A stretch of 64,000 nucleotides of DNA from Aeromicrobium duanguangcaii (GTDB lineage: Bacteria > Actinomycetota > Actinomycetes > Propionibacteriales > Nocardioidaceae): NCBI RefSeq assembly GCF_024508295.1, contig NZ_CP101990.1, positions 2,046,001 to 2,110,000 on the forward strand, read 5' to 3'. Positions 25,500-35,308 of this stretch are shown here, one piece after another (positions within the stretch are counted from its first letter, which is position 1; the number at the start of each line of letters is the position of its first letter). The translations under genes and the position numbers were made by a program. The notes below the pieces were generated by a model that was not told the DNA's origin, searched no databases, and saw only the letters and a list, made by a program, of their open reading frames with translations.

Positions 25500-27581
25500 G
25501 TGACCACGCGCCTCGCCACTTCCCCACCCGGCGCCGTCACCCCTTCCCGCGATCATCGACTCGAGATCCAGGGCCTGCGCGCACTCGCTGCCCTGCTCGT
25601 CGTGATCTACCACCTGTGGCCGGGTCGCCTGCCCGGCGGCTACGTGGGCGTCGACATCTTCTTCGTCATCTCGGGCTTCCTGATCACCAGCCATCTGCTG
25701 CGCGAGATCGACCGCGACGGTCGCATCTCGTTCGCGCAGTTCTGGGCCCGGCGGGCGCGGCGCCTGCTGCCGGCCGCACTGTCGGTCATCGCAGTCTCCG
25801 GCGTCGCCACGTGGCTGTGGGTGCCGCAGCAGTACTGGTCGCAGTTCTTCCGCGAGATGATCGCGTCGGCCGTGTACGTCGAGAACTGGCTGCTGGCCGA
25901 CGACTCGGTGGACTACCTCGCGCAGGAGAACATCGCCTCGCCCGTCCAGCACTACTGGACCCTGTCGGTCGAGGAGCAGTTCTACCTGGTGTGGCCGCTG
26001 CTGGTGACCCTCGGCCTGTGGCTCGCGGTGCGGTTCGGGCGCGACCGGCGACCGATGATCGCGGCCGTGCTCGCGGTCGTCGTGGCGGCCAGCCTGGCTC
26101 ACAGCCTGTACCTCGTCGCGCAGGGCGTCCCGCAGGCGTACTTCGCGGCGACGACGCGTGCGTGGGAGTTCGGCGCGGGGGCGCTGCTGGCCTTCTCCCC
26201 CGGCCTGCTGAAGCGACTGCCCGATGTCGCCCGCTCGCTGGTCTCCTGGGGTGCGTTGGCGTTCATGGTCGCCGCGGGCCTGCTCTTCGACGAGGCGACG
26301 CCCGTGCCAGGGCTGCCGATCGTGGCACTCGTGGCCGCGGTCGTGCTTCTCATCGCGGCCGGCTCGCCGGGGTCGGCCCTGTCCCCCATGCCGCTGCTGC
26401 GCCGCCGCTCGGTGCAGTGGACGGGTGACGTCTCGTACGCGCTGTACCTGTGGCACTGGCCGCTCATCGTGCTGCTGCCGTTCGTGCGCGGCCGCGAGAA
26501 CGGCCCGTTCGCCCTGGTGGGGATCCTCGTCCTGACATTCGTCCTGGCGGGCCTGTCCACGCGGCTCATCGAGGACCCCGTGCGGACGTCGACGTTCCTG
26601 AAGCACGCGCGGCCGCGGCTGACGTACGGCCTCACGGCGCTCGCCATGGCTGCCGTGATCGTGCCGTCGCTGATGGCGATCAAGTCCAGCGATCGGGCCC
26701 TGCAGCGCGATCAGGAGATCGCCGAGTCCATCGCCGAGCAGGCGCCCGCATGCTTCGGCGCCGCCTCGCACGATCCCGAGAAGCCGTGCGACAACCCCGA
26801 ACTGGATCGGCTGCAGATCCCCGACCCTCGCTCGGCCAACGGTGACCGTCCGCCCGAGGGCTGGTGCTCGCAGCGCCCGGTCGGCGAGGCGATCAAGCCC
26901 TGCAGCGGTGGCGACTGGGCCGACCCCGACACGCTCAAGGTCGCGATCGTGGGCGACTCGCACGCGCGCATGATGAGCTCGGTGCTGCGCGAGTGGGCCG
27001 ACGACGGCAAGGTCGCGTGGGACGGCTACTTCCAGAGCGGCTGCGTGTGGACCACCGCGGACCCGTGGCGGATCAAGTACGTCGACGAGTGCGTGGACTT
27101 CAAGCAGCAGATGTCGGCGATCATGGCCGAGAAGGCCGACCAGTACGACCTGGTCATCACGACGGCGCGCGCGGACCGGGTTCCCGGCAGCGAGGACGAG
27201 CGCACGGCCGGGCTGCTCGAGGCGTGGTCGGCGGCGACGGACCGTGGCGTGCCGGTCGTCGCGCTCTCGGACATCCCGCTGCAGGCGCGCAACGAGGTCA
27301 ACGCATGCCTGGAGCAGACGCCCCAGGACCGCCAGGCCGACTGTGCTTTGGACCGGTCGAAGACCTTGGTCGAGCCGGACCCGTTCGTCACTGCGGCCAA
27401 GGCCGGTGACCGCACGCACGCGATGGACCTGCGCGACGTGCTGTGCGACGAGCGGAAGTGCCCCGCCGTGATCGGCGGCGTCACCGTCTACGCCGACTCG
27501 AACCACCTCACCGACACGTTCGTGCGCACGATGGCGCCGATCGTGTGGCGCGAGCTGGCGCGCGCCGGCCTCACCGGCTGA
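25500..27581 (+). CDS. OafA-type acyltransferase with SGNH domain
   Basis: 693 residues. N-terminal acyltransferase-3 domain (about 20-390, ten or so helices) with the motif RLEIQGLRALAALLVVIYHLWP and VGVDIFFVISGFLIT. The C-terminal extracytoplasmic SGNH hydrolase-like domain starts VAIVGDSHARMM. The pair typically O-acetylates cell-wall or surface polysaccharide, the SGNH part transferring the acetyl group. The GTG start at 25500 is preceded by GGGAG at about 25485-25489. It diverges from the zinc-ribbon SDR gene. Confidence 0.9.
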   Translation: MTTRLATSPPGAVTPSRDHRLEIQGLRALAALLVVIYHLWPGRLPGGYVGVDIFFVISGFLITSHLLREIDRDGRISFAQFWARRARRLLPAALSVIAVSGVATWLWVPQQYWSQFFREMIASAVYVENWLLADDSVDYLAQENIASPVQHYWTLSVEEQFYLVWPLLVTLGLWLAVRFGRDRRPMIAAVLAVVVAASLAHSLYLVAQGVPQAYFAATTRAWEFGAGALLAFSPGLLKRLPDVARSLVSWGALAFMVAAGLLFDEATPVPGLPIVALVAAVVLLIAAGSPGSALSPMPLLRRRSVQWTGDVSYALYLWHWPLIVLLPFVRGRENGPFALVGILVLTFVLAGLSTRLIEDPVRTSTFLKHARPRLTYGLTALAMAAVIVPSLMAIKSSDRALQRDQEIAESIAEQAPACFGAASHDPEKPCDNPELDRLQIPDPRSANGDRPPEGWCSQRPVGEAIKPCSGGDWADPDTLKVAIVGDSHARMMSSVLREWADDGKVAWDGYFQSGCVWTTADPWRIKYVDECVDFKQQMSAIMAEKADQYDLVITTARADRVPGSEDERTAGLLEAWSAATDRGVPVVALSDIPLQARNEVNACLEQTPQDRQADCALDRSKTLVEPDPFVTAAKAGDRTHAMDLRDVLCDERKCPAVIGGVTVYADSNHLTDTFVRTMAPIVWRELARAGLTG

Positions 27582-27600
27582 TCACAGCACCCGGACACAC

Positions 27601-27635
27601 GAACGCCGCCCCGGTGGATCACCGGGGCGGCGTTC
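27601..27635. terminator. Bidirectional terminator between acyltransferase and ilvD
   Basis: A perfect 16-bp stem, GAACGCCGCCCCGGTG pairing with its complement across the 3-nt loop GAT, followed on the plus strand by TTTCG. It lies 20 nt after one stop and 14 nt before the other. Confidence 0.8.
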
Positions 27636-27648
27636 TTTCGTGCTGGGG

Positions 27649-29343
27649 TCAGCCGGTGACGGCGCCGTGCGCGGCCGAGCTGACCAGCTTGCGGTACTTG
27701 GCCAGCACGCCGGAGGTGTACTTCGGCGGGTTGGGCTCCCAGCCGACCTTGCGCTGCTCCAGCTCGGCCTCTTCGATCTCGACGTCGAGCGTCTTGTTCG
27801 CCACGTCCAGCGTGATCGGGTCGCCGTCGCGGACGAACGCGATCGGGCCGCCGTCGACTGCCTCGGGGGCGACGTGGCCGACGCACAGGCCGGTGGTGCC
27901 GCCGGAGAAGCGGCCGTCGGTGAGCAGCAGGACATCCTTGCCGAGGCCCGCGCCCTTGATGGCGCCGGTGATGGCAAGCATCTCGCGCATGCCGGGGCCG
28001 CCCTTGGGGCCCTCGTAGCGGATGACGACGACGTCGCCGGCGACGACGGTGCCGTCCTCCAGCGCGTCCATCGCGGCACGCTCACCGTCGAACACGCGGG
28101 CGGTGCCGCGGAAGACGGACTCGTCGAAGCCGGCGCTCTTGACGACCGCACCCTCGGGAGCCAGCGAGCCGTGCAGGATCGTCAGGCCGCCGGTCTTGTG
28201 GATCGGCTTGTCGAGCGGGCGGATGACGTCGCCGTCCAGGCCCAGGTCGATGTGCGCGAGGTTCTCGGCCATCGTCTTGCCGGTGACGGTCATGACGTCG
28301 CCGTGCATGAGGCCCGCGTCGAGCAGCGCCTTCATGATCACCGGGATGCCGCCGACCTTGTCGACGTCGTTCATGACGTAGCGGCCGAACGGCTTGAGGT
28401 CGCCCAGGTGCGGGACCTTGTCGCCGACGCGGCTGAAGTCGTCGAGCGTCAGCGGGACGCCGGCCTCGCGAGCGATCGCCAGCAGGTGCAGGACGGCGTT
28501 GGTCGAGCCGCCGAGCGCCATGACGACGGTGATGGCGTTCTCGAACGCCTCGAGCGTCATGATGTCGCGGGCGGTGATGCCCTTGCGGAGCAGCTCGACG
28601 ACGGCCTCGCCGGACTTCTTGGCGTAGTCGTCGCGGCGGCGGTCGGGGGCCGGCGGCGCGGCCGAGCCGGGCAGGCTCATGCCGAGCGCCTCGGCGGCCG
28701 AGGCCATCGTGTTGGCGGTGTACATGCCGCCACAGGCGCCCTCACCGGGGCAGATCGCGCGCTCGATCTTGTCGACCTGCTCGCGGGAGATGAGGCCCTT
28801 CATGCAGGCGCCGACGGCCTCGAAGGCGTCGATGATCGTGACGTCCTTGCCGTCGACGCTGCCCGGCAGGGTCGAGCCGGCGTAGAGGAAGACGCTGGAC
28901 AGGTCGAGGCGCGCGGCAGCCATGAGCATGCCGGGCAGGGACTTGTCGCAGCCGGCCAGCAGGACCGAGCCGTCGAGGCGCTCGGCCGACATGACGACCT
29001 CGACCGAGTCGGCGATGACCTCACGGCTGACGAGCGAGAAGTGCATGCCCTCGTGGCCCATGGAGATGCCGTCGGAGACGCTGATCGTGCCGAACTCCAG
29101 CGGGTAGCCGCCACCGGCGTGCACGCCCTCCTTGACGGCCTTCGCGAGGCGGTCGAGGGACAGGTTGCAGGGGGTGATCTCGTTCCAGCTGGAGGCCACG
29201 CCGATCTGAGGCTTCACCCAGTCGTCGTCCCCCATCCCGACCGCGCGGAGCATGCCCCGCGCGGCGGTCTTCTCCAAACCGTCGGTGACGTCGCGGCTCC
29301 GCGGCTTGATGTCGATCTCGGGGGTGTCAGGGGTCTCGGCCAT
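27649..29343 (-). CDS. ilvD: Dihydroxyacid dehydratase
   Basis: 564 residues; iron-sulfur enzyme dehydrating dihydroxy acids in Val/Ile synthesis. Cluster cysteines in the contexts [21 protein letters not shown] and [13 protein letters not shown]; conserved [18 protein letters not shown] and [28 protein letters not shown] (29355-29350) followed by 6 nt and the ATG suggests a leaderless promoter. It completes the ilv set of the window (B, N, C, D, E). Confidence 0.96.
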   Translation of the reverse strand: MAETPDTPEIDIKPRSRDVTDGLEKTAARGMLRAVGMGDDDWVKPQIGVASSWNEITPCNLSLDRLAKAVKEGVHAGGGYPLEFGTISVSDGISMGHEGMHFSLVSREVIADSVEVVMSAERLDGSVLLAGCDKSLPGMLMAAARLDLSSVFLYAGSTLPGSVDGKDVTIIDAFEAVGACMKGLISREQVDKIERAICPGEGACGGMYTANTMASAAEALGMSLPGSAAPPAPDRRRDDYAKKSGEAVVELLRKGITARDIMTLEAFENAITVVMALGGSTNAVLHLLAIAREAGVPLTLDDFSRVGDKVPHLGDLKPFGRYVMNDVDKVGGIPVIMKALLDAGLMHGDVMTVTGKTMAENLAHIDLGLDGDVIRPLDKPIHKTGGLTILHGSLAPEGAVVKSAGFDESVFRGTARVFDGERAAMDALEDGTVVAGDVVVIRYEGPKGGPGMREMLAITGAIKGAGLGKDVLLLTDGRFSGGTTGLCVGHVAPEAVDGGPIAFVRDGDPITLDVANKTLDVEIEEAELEQRKVGWEPNPPKYTSGVLAKYRKLVSSAAHGAVTG

Positions 29344-29384
29344 AGGGGAATCGTACGACCGCCTGCCCCGGGACCGTCGCGAGG

Positions 29385-30068
29385 TCAGAACAGCGGCACG
29401 AGCGCCAACGCGAGGAACCAGCTGACGAAGCTGCCGACCAGGACGTACTCGGCTCGCGAGCCGTCGCCTTCGTCCTTGGAGATCTCGGGGAATCGCAGGA
29501 TGCCCTTGGCCGCGAGGATCGCCGCCACTCCCCCGTAGTTGCCGCCGACGGCGAAGGCGAACACCATGACGCGCTCGAGCGGGCCGATGACGCGACCGCC
29601 CTTGAGCCGGCGCTCCTCGCCCAGCAGGCCGCGTCCGACGCGATCGAGGACCTCGCGCACGACGGCGTTGGCCGGACCGATCAGCGCCACCGCGATGACG
29701 ACGGCCAGCACGAACTCGTCGAGGCCGACGTTCATCAGGCCGGGAACGCCGAGATCCTCGAACCAGTCGAGCAACGGGGGCGTCTCACGGTCGATGAGCG
29801 GCGAGGCCACCACAGCCAACAGGCCGGCGACGCCGGAGGCGATCATCCCCGGCAGCCGCCACGACGGCAGGGCGCGGGCACTGGCCCACCAGAAGCCGAC
29901 GATGACCGGCAGCCAACCGGCGCCGGGGCCGTAGCCGAGGCCGTGGGCGGTCAACACGACGATCGCGATCATCAGGACGCCCTGGACGGCGATCACCCAG
30001 GCGGGACCGATCTGACGCAGGTACTGGGCCAGGCAGATGGCCAGCAGGACGAGGGCGAGCAGGGCCAT
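29385..30068 (-). CDS. Membrane protein partner of SatD (DUF3307-like end)
   Basis: 227 residues, about six helices. The C-terminal third ([34 protein letters not shown]...[18 protein letters not shown]) matches the pattern of the C-terminus of DUF3307 proteins, though the N-terminal part is not the usual one. The ATG overlaps the satD stop (TGATG). SatD genes are often followed by such membrane proteins (satE in streptococci), so the two probably act together. Confidence 0.7.
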   Translation of the reverse strand: MALLALVLLAICLAQYLRQIGPAWVIAVQGVLMIAIVVLTAHGLGYGPGAGWLPVIVGFWWASARALPSWRLPGMIASGVAGLLAVVASPLIDRETPPLLDWFEDLGVPGLMNVGLDEFVLAVVIAVALIGPANAVVREVLDRVGRGLLGEERRLKGGRVIGPLERVMVFAFAVGGNYGGVAAILAAKGILRFPEISKDEGDGSRAEYVLVGSFVSWFLALALVPLF

Positions 30069-30688
30069 CAGCGCACCAGCTCGAGACCATCGACGACCGC
30101 CAGGGCTCCGCTGCGGCGCAGGGACTGGGAGACGGCGGAGGGCGAGATGCCCTCGCTCTCAGCGAGCTGACGCTGCGTGCGTCCCTGGATGAGCCCGAGC
30201 GCCAGCCGGCGCTGGCGTCCGTCGAAGCCGCTGACCACATGGTCGCGGACCATCAGATAGGCGTTCACCGTTCCCCCTTCGTGCACCCAGGTACGCAGTC
30301 CGGACTGTCGGCCGGCGCGCTGCTCGACCTGGCCGATCGCGTCGCGCGCGTTCCACCAGGCCGGACCATCTTGGGTGAGACCGTACTCGGAGCGACCGAC
30401 GACTTCGACGGTCCCGGCCCCGATGCCGACCCGCGCGTCCATCCCCTCGGGTAGCGCGAGTCGCACGACCAACGCCGCCAGCAGCGCTTGATCGAGGGTC
30501 TCGTGGGTCGACTGGAACTCGTCGCCGATGGTGGGCGCGGGGGCCTGGATCGAGGGGACGAGCTCATGCGCGGCAGCCAGCGCCTGGATCAGCGCCTCTT
30601 GGGCCGCACGCCGCGAGGGCGCGCTGCGCGAGGCCACCAGGTCGCCGATCAGGGCGACGCACTCTGAAGGTCCTGCCTTCATTTCCAT
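30068..30688 (-). CDS. satD: SatD family protein with C-terminal helix-turn-helix
   Basis: 206 residues from the chosen ATG. SatD signature near the N-terminus (ALIGDLVASRSAPSRRAAQEAL) and GDEFQSTHETLDQALLAALVVRLALP, VGIGAGTVEVV in the middle. The last 40 residues form a helix-turn-helix (GRTQRQLAESEGISPSAVSQSLRRSG). SatD was described in streptococcal acid-stress operons; biochemical role unknown. The start MEMKAG at 30688 is 7 nt after TATGCT, making a leaderless gene; an ATG four codons earlier lies nearer the -10. Twin palindromes overlap the start and promoter, suggesting autoregulation. Confidence 0.8.
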   Translation of the reverse strand: MEMKAGPSECVALIGDLVASRSAPSRRAAQEALIQALAAAHELVPSIQAPAPTIGDEFQSTHETLDQALLAALVVRLALPEGMDARVGIGAGTVEVVGRSEYGLTQDGPAWWNARDAIGQVEQRAGRQSGLRTWVHEGGTVNAYLMVRDHVVSGFDGRQRRLALGLIQGRTQRQLAESEGISPSAVSQSLRRSGALAVVDGLELVR

Positions 30689-30725
30689 GAAATGAAGCAT
30701 ATACCTTTACTTCGAGGAAATGAAG
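30677..30725. promoter_or_regulatory. Twin palindromic operators on the satD promoter
   Basis: Site 1: CTTCATTTC and GAAATGAAG around a 3-nt centre (30677-30697), a perfect 9-bp inverted repeat over the start codon. Site 2: CTTTACTTC and GAAATGAAG (30705-30725), the same with two mismatches. Centres are 28 nt apart and flank the -10 TATGCT (30701-30696); a -35-like TTCATT is part of site 2. AT-rich against GC-rich surroundings. Confidence 0.7.
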
Positions 30726-30734
30726 ATGACGCCT

Positions 30735-31733
30735 TCACAGCGATTCGAGCGGCTGCGACGCGGGCGGGCCGGCAGGGTGCTTGGCCACCCAGTTCGTCGC
30801 CGCCTTGTGCCCCGCCTCGAACAGGCTCGTGCGCTGCTCGGGCGTCAGGTCGAAGTCGGTGAACCGCACACCCTTCGGCTTGGCGAAGATGCTGCGGTCA
30901 ATGGACGCCGGATCGCTCACGTGACGGACCTGGGTCGAGTCCACGGTGGTCTTGATGAGGTTCTCCAGCAGCGCGACGGGCGAGGTGACCGGCTTGGCCT
31001 TCGCCCGCTCCCCCGCGGGCGAGCTGAGCCGGACGCCGAGCGTGGGCCAGCGGCTGGGCTTGCCGTCGGTGCGGTCGAAGACGTCGATGGGATAGGTGCG
31101 GAGCAGGGATCCGTCGACGAGCGTCAGTTTGCCGAACTGCGAGTTCACCTTCACCGGCTCGAAGAAGAACGGGATCGCGGACGAGGCGCGCACTGCCCGG
31201 GCGACGGGATAGTCGAACGGATCGCGGTCGTGCGCCTCGAGGTCCCACGGCAGGAACATCGCGCGCTGACGCGACAGGTCACTGGCGGTGACGACGAGGC
31301 GGAACGACTGGTTCTGGGGAAGGGAGCTGCCGGGGTCGTCGAAGTACAGGTCACCGAAGGTCCGCACGCCCAGGTCGGCCAGGACGCCGCGCAACCACTG
31401 GTCCAGGTGCCGCCCGGGATGCGCACCGAGGTGGAACAGCATCCCCCACAGGTCTGCCACGCGCGGCGCCCACTTCAGGTACTTCGCCGCGGGCCGCCGG
31501 TCGACGAACGCCATGTAGTCGATCGTGCGCATGATCTCGTCGACCCGGCTGAATGGCTCGTTCGCGTGCTGCATCGCCGCCATGATCGAGCCGACCATCG
31601 CGCCGGCGGACGACCCACCGATCCGGGCGAACGAGTACCCGTTCTCCACGAGGGCTGTAGCGGCTCCGACCAGGGCGATGCCCTTGACTCCCCCGCCCTC
31701 CAGGACGAGGTCGACCGTGCGCTCGTTGTCCAC
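30735..31733 (-). CDS. Patatin-like phospholipase
   Basis: 332 residues. Oxyanion motif GGGVKG (13-18), nucleophile elbow GGSSAG with Ser42 in G-x-S-x-G, and the catalytic Asp207 in DGS (DGG or DGS in the family). Predicted cytosolic Ser-Asp lipid acyl hydrolase; no signal peptide. The GTG start at 31733 is 6 nt after TAGAGT (leaderless). It ends about 10 nt before the satD operators, with satD downstream on the same strand. Confidence 0.9.
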   Translation of the reverse strand: MDNERTVDLVLEGGGVKGIALVGAATALVENGYSFARIGGSSAGAMVGSIMAAMQHANEPFSRVDEIMRTIDYMAFVDRRPAAKYLKWAPRVADLWGMLFHLGAHPGRHLDQWLRGVLADLGVRTFGDLYFDDPGSSLPQNQSFRLVVTASDLSRQRAMFLPWDLEAHDRDPFDYPVARAVRASSAIPFFFEPVKVNSQFGKLTLVDGSLLRTYPIDVFDRTDGKPSRWPTLGVRLSSPAGERAKAKPVTSPVALLENLIKTTVDSTQVRHVSDPASIDRSIFAKPKGVRFTDFDLTPEQRTSLFEAGHKAATNWVAKHPAGPPASQPLESL

Positions 31734-31871
31734 GGTTCGACTCTAGGGCGTGGGGACGGGCATGGCTGACGGGTAGCAGTTCGCCCCCATTCAGACCGCG
31801 TCCTATCGCCCAGAATGCAGCAGAATCTGTCGCAAGGAGATCCTCAATCCACCGATCTAGGCGCCCGCCTG

Positions 31872-32246
31872 ATGAAACACTCGAGCATGCGCACACTCCT
31901 CGTGACGATTGCGTGTGCAATCTCGCTCGCGGGATGCACCGCCTCGAGCGACGGGAGCTCGAGTGATGAAACGGACAAGTACACCCAGACGTGGACGAAG
32001 TCTTATTCGGAGACGACGTGCGAAGACTGGAACAGCGCGATGACCGACGCGCAACAGTTCGCCGCGGCGGCTGACATGCTCACCGGGGCTCGAAACAACG
32101 GCGATGGCGGAACCGGGCTCCCCGCTGACTCTCTCATCGAGCAATTCCAGGCCGGAATGACGACAGCTTGCGTTGTGCCAACCGTGAACCTCGCCGAGAT
32201 GAGCGCGATGTTATATCTCACCGAGCGGCAGACGTTCAGTCCCTAA
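31872..32246 (+). CDS. Small lipoprotein of unknown function
   Basis: 124 residues with a lipoprotein signal: MKHSSMRTLLVTIACAISLAGC, lipobox LAGC. The mature part starts with a Ser/Asp-rich linker (TASSDGSSSDETDK) and has two further cysteines about 75 residues apart, which could form a disulfide as in small HdeA-like domains (weak resemblance only). Start MKHSS is used; MRTLL five codons on also gives a signal peptide. No clear Shine-Dalgarno. Base composition is lower in GC than the neighbours. Confidence 0.6.
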   Translation: MKHSSMRTLLVTIACAISLAGCTASSDGSSSDETDKYTQTWTKSYSETTCEDWNSAMTDAQQFAAAADMLTGARNNGDGGTGLPADSLIEQFQAGMTTACVVPTVNLAEMSAMLYLTERQTFSP

Positions 32247-32405
32247 TTGACAGAGCCCTCAACCCTCCTATCGAGCGACACCGCCGACCCGGACCACTCG
32301 CGAAGATGATGGGTGGACTCATACCCACGAGCTCGGAAATGAGTCATTCCAACGCGTAGCGTTCCGCAAGCGGCCGTGCATTCCGGCGCGATTTCGACGA
32401 CGCGG

Positions 32406-32846
32406 CTACGAAGCTGGACGATGCTGGCGTAGCAGATGGTCGAACTCGCGGATGACGTCGTGGACGGCTGCTGCGATTTCGGCGTTCCAGTGATCGGCGG
32501 TGGGAGTGAACTGGGACCAGTGGCCGTCGCGGAGGTGGCTGAGGGTCAGTTCGCACGTTCCCAGGCTGCTGTCGACGTTGATCCAGAGCTCGACACTGAG
32601 CACACCTTCGTAGGAACGGCTCGGAAGTCGGAGGTCCGCGGGCACGTGCTCGTAGAGGTCGCTGGTCTCGGCCTCGTACAGGACCGAGGTGGTCGTTGAA
32701 GGGCTCCAACCCTGTGTGCCGAACCAGAATCCGTAGCGATGCAGCACCGGGCCCGCAATGTCGTGGACGGCCCGCTGAACCTCGTCTTGCGCACGCTCGG
32801 AGGCTTCGGCACGTTCACGACGGGCTCGGCGCCTGAATGAGTCCAT
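32406..32846 (-). CDS. Hypothetical protein
   Basis: 146 residues, not recognised. Charged N-terminus (RRRARRERAEASERAQDE), then a mixed alpha/beta region with several tryptophans (GYGFWFG-like segment, VELWINVDS, HWSQFTP, HWNAEI) and a helical C-terminus. No signal peptide or membrane helix. It sits alone in a lower-GC patch between a lipoprotein and a broken gene. The flanking stretches 32247-32405 and 32847-32992 hold nothing recognisable. Confidence 0.5.
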   Translation of the reverse strand: MDSFRRRARRERAEASERAQDEVQRAVHDIAGPVLHRYGFWFGTQGWSPSTTTSVLYEAETSDLYEHVPADLRLPSRSYEGVLSVELWINVDSSLGTCELTLSHLRDGHWSQFTPTADHWNAEIAAAVHDVIREFDHLLRQHRPAS

Positions 32847-32992
32847 GCCTCATGGTGCCGGAGAAGATGGCCGCCATGCCATCGCACACGGCTGTCGCGT
32901 CTATCCGCCGCTTGATGGGCGACACGTGCGCTCGGGGGCCGTGCCGGGCTCGCGCCGATGTCAGGTTGTCGATAGGGAACCGCCTGGTCCGC

Positions 32993-33256
32993 TTAACCCG
33001 CGAACGTTGCGAAGGTCCAATGGTTGCCGTCAGGGTCGGCCACCGTGAAGTCACGCGATTGATAGTCGGTCTGGTCGACGATCTCGCGCACAACCCTCGC
33101 CTCCAACTCGAGCGCCCGGGCCAGCACCACGTCCGGATCTGCGGTCACCACGTGCAATGACGCCGTCCCGGGCAGGCACGGCGTGGGCCGCTCTCCCGTG
33201 CTCGAGAGCAGGATCCGGCCGCCCTCCGGCCAGTCAAGTTGTGCGTCATTCCGCCG
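32993..33256 (-). pseudogene. 5'-truncated VOC/glyoxalase-like gene
   Basis: The minus-strand frame reads AQLDWPEGGRILLSS ... SLHVVTADPD ... TDYQSRDFTVADPDGNHWTFATF before its stop at 32993: the second half of a vicinal-oxygen-chelate protein, with the usual DPDGN-W end. Immediately upstream two in-frame stop codons (TAA TAG, up to about 33262) replace the first 40 or so residues, and there is no start codon in the remaining frame. Most likely a decayed gene. Confidence 0.6.
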
Positions 33257-33285
33257 CTATTAGGGGCCGGAAGTTGCGCGAGCCC

Positions 33286-34746
33286 TCAGGTGCCGCAGTA
33301 AGTGGTGTAGCGACCAAAGTCATCTGGTGCTGGTTTGGCGTATCGCTCCAGCCCCGGACGCTCCTCGAACGGGCGCTGAATGACCTGCAACAGCTGCTGA
33401 ACCGGACCGAGATCACCGCCCGTGGCGGCGTCGAGCGCCTCCTCCACCAGATGGTTGCGTGGGATGTAGATGGGATTGGCGCGGTCCATCGCGACCGGGT
33501 CGGGTCCGACCGCCTGCCAGCGCAGCAGCCACTCGTCGATCGCTGCCAAGTCGACGAACAGTCCCCGGAAGGGCTCGGCATCACCGCGGGCTGCCGAGGC
33601 CAGCGCGCGGAAGCCGCTGGTCCAGTCGACGTGGTTGCTGTGCAGGAGATCGAGCAGCTCCTCCCCCAGCTTCACCGCGACTGCGTCCTCCAGGCCCACG
33701 GGAAGACCGAGCTTCGCCTGCAGACCCGCCGCATACGTGGCCGTGTACCTCGTGGCGAACCTGCCGAGCGACTCCATCGCGAGCTCGACGGCGGTGTCCT
33801 GGTCCTGCGCGATCAGGGGCAGGAGCGTCTCCGCGAACCGCGCGAGGTTCCACTGGGCGATCGCGGCCTGGTTGCCGTAGGCGTAGCGGCCGCCGACGTC
33901 GATCGAGCTGTAGACCGCGCCGGGGTCGTACGCCTCGATGAACGCGCACGGCCCGTAATCGATCGTCTCGCCGGAGATCGTCATGTTGTCGGTGTTCATG
34001 ACGCCGTGGACGAACCCGATGAGCATCCACCGGGCCACGAGGTCGGCCTGCGCCTCGACCACGGCCTCGAACAGCGCCCGGTACGGATTGTCGGCAGACG
34101 CGGCTGTCGGGTGATGGCGCTCGATCGCGTGGTCGGCGAGACGTCGCAGCAGCCCCACGTCGCCGGTCGAAGCGGCGAACTGGAACGTGCCCACGCGGAG
34201 GTGACTGCCCGCCACCCGCGCCAACACGGCTCCGGGCAGCATCGTCTCGCGACGCACGTCGCGTCCGGTGGCGACGACCGCCAGCGAGCGCGTCGTGGGC
34301 ACACCGAGGGCATGCATCGCTTCACTGATCACGTACTCCCGCAGCATGGGCCCGACGGCGGCCAGCCCGTCGCCGCCGCGCGAGAACGGCGTACGCCCGG
34401 AACCCTTCAGGTGAAGATCGCGGAGCCGTCCCTCGCGGTCGGTCAGCTCGCCCATCAGCAGTGCCCGGCCATCGCCCAGCCGCGGCGAGTAGCCGCCGAA
34501 CTGGTGACCGGCGTATGCCTGGGCGACCGGCGTGGCATCCGGCGGCACCGACGTGCCGGTGAGGAGTCCGACACCGTCGGGCGCCCGGAGTGCGGCCGCG
34601 TCCAGGCCGAGATCGGCGGCCAACAGATCGTTGAGCACCAGCACGTTCGGGTCCGGTGTCTCCTCGCCCCGCCACGGCACAGCCAACTCCGGGAACTCAG
34701 CGGCAAAGCGGTTCGAGAGTGGTGCCGTCACGGGAGTTGTCGTCAC
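33286..34746 (-). CDS. selO: SelO/YdiU protein adenylyltransferase
   Basis: 486 residues. Selenoprotein-O pseudokinase that transfers AMP to protein side chains (family knowledge). Visible blocks: [37 protein letters not shown] (nucleotide lysine), [21 protein letters not shown], and [23 protein letters not shown] with the metal-binding Asn and Asp. The C-terminus ends TTYCGT, with Cys where vertebrate SelO has selenocysteine. GTG start at 34746, 7 nt after TACGCT (leaderless promoter). Confidence 0.93.
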   Translation of the reverse strand: MTTTPVTAPLSNRFAAEFPELAVPWRGEETPDPNVLVLNDLLAADLGLDAAALRAPDGVGLLTGTSVPPDATPVAQAYAGHQFGGYSPRLGDGRALLMGELTDREGRLRDLHLKGSGRTPFSRGGDGLAAVGPMLREYVISEAMHALGVPTTRSLAVVATGRDVRRETMLPGAVLARVAGSHLRVGTFQFAASTGDVGLLRRLADHAIERHHPTAASADNPYRALFEAVVEAQADLVARWMLIGFVHGVMNTDNMTISGETIDYGPCAFIEAYDPGAVYSSIDVGGRYAYGNQAAIAQWNLARFAETLLPLIAQDQDTAVELAMESLGRFATRYTATYAAGLQAKLGLPVGLEDAVAVKLGEELLDLLHSNHVDWTSGFRALASAARGDAEPFRGLFVDLAAIDEWLLRWQAVGPDPVAMDRANPIYIPRNHLVEEALDAATGGDLGPVQQLLQVIQRPFEERPGLERYAKPAPDDFGRYTTYCGT

Positions 34747-34778
34747 CCCGTCCAGCGTACGGACGTCACGAGGCACGC

Positions 34779-35261
34779 TCAAAGCTGAACAGTGCCGCTG
34801 TCCCCCAGGTCGGGCTGCTTGTCGGTGACGAGGCCCTTCGCCAGCTGGACGGCCGCGGTGACCTTGCCCGGGGACTCCCAGTACTCGGCGGTGGTGCCGT
34901 CGATGCGCAGGGCGATGTTGCCGGGGTCCTCGGGGCTGCCGGACATGAACGCGCCGGACGAGGCGTCCCACAGGTCCTCGACTTTGCCGCGGTTCTGCTC
35001 GACGTGCGCGGTGCCGCTGAGCGAGACCCAGCCCGCGTCGCTGGAGTAGGCCACGTTCACCCGCGGGTCCGCCTCGAGTGCCTGCACCTTCTCGCTGCTC
35101 TGCTCCGTGAGGAACCACGTCGTGCCGGGGTGCTCGAAGTCCTGCACGCCCATGGGCGTGGACACGAGCGCACCCTCACGGGACACGTATGTCAGGACGG
35201 CGATCCGGGCGTCGCGCATGATCTTGGTGACGGTCTCGAGCTGGTCGTCGTGAGTGGTCAT
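34779..35261 (-). CDS. Pyridoxamine 5'-phosphate oxidase-like general stress protein
   Basis: 160 residues of the flavin-binding split-barrel (general stress protein 26-like) type: [62 protein letters not shown], and [10 protein letters not shown] at the end. Probably binds FMN or F420; substrate unknown. The stop is about 30 nt before the selO start, so the two may be read together. Confidence 0.87.
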   Translation of the reverse strand: MTTHDDQLETVTKIMRDARIAVLTYVSREGALVSTPMGVQDFEHPGTTWFLTEQSSEKVQALEADPRVNVAYSSDAGWVSLSGTAHVEQNRGKVEDLWDASSGAFMSGSPEDPGNIALRIDGTTAEYWESPGKVTAAVQLAKGLVTDKQPDLGDSGTVQL

Positions 35262-35308
35262 TCATCGACCTTCACATGCGCGTCGGGCTCGCGCCTCCCG
35301 GAGACGGC

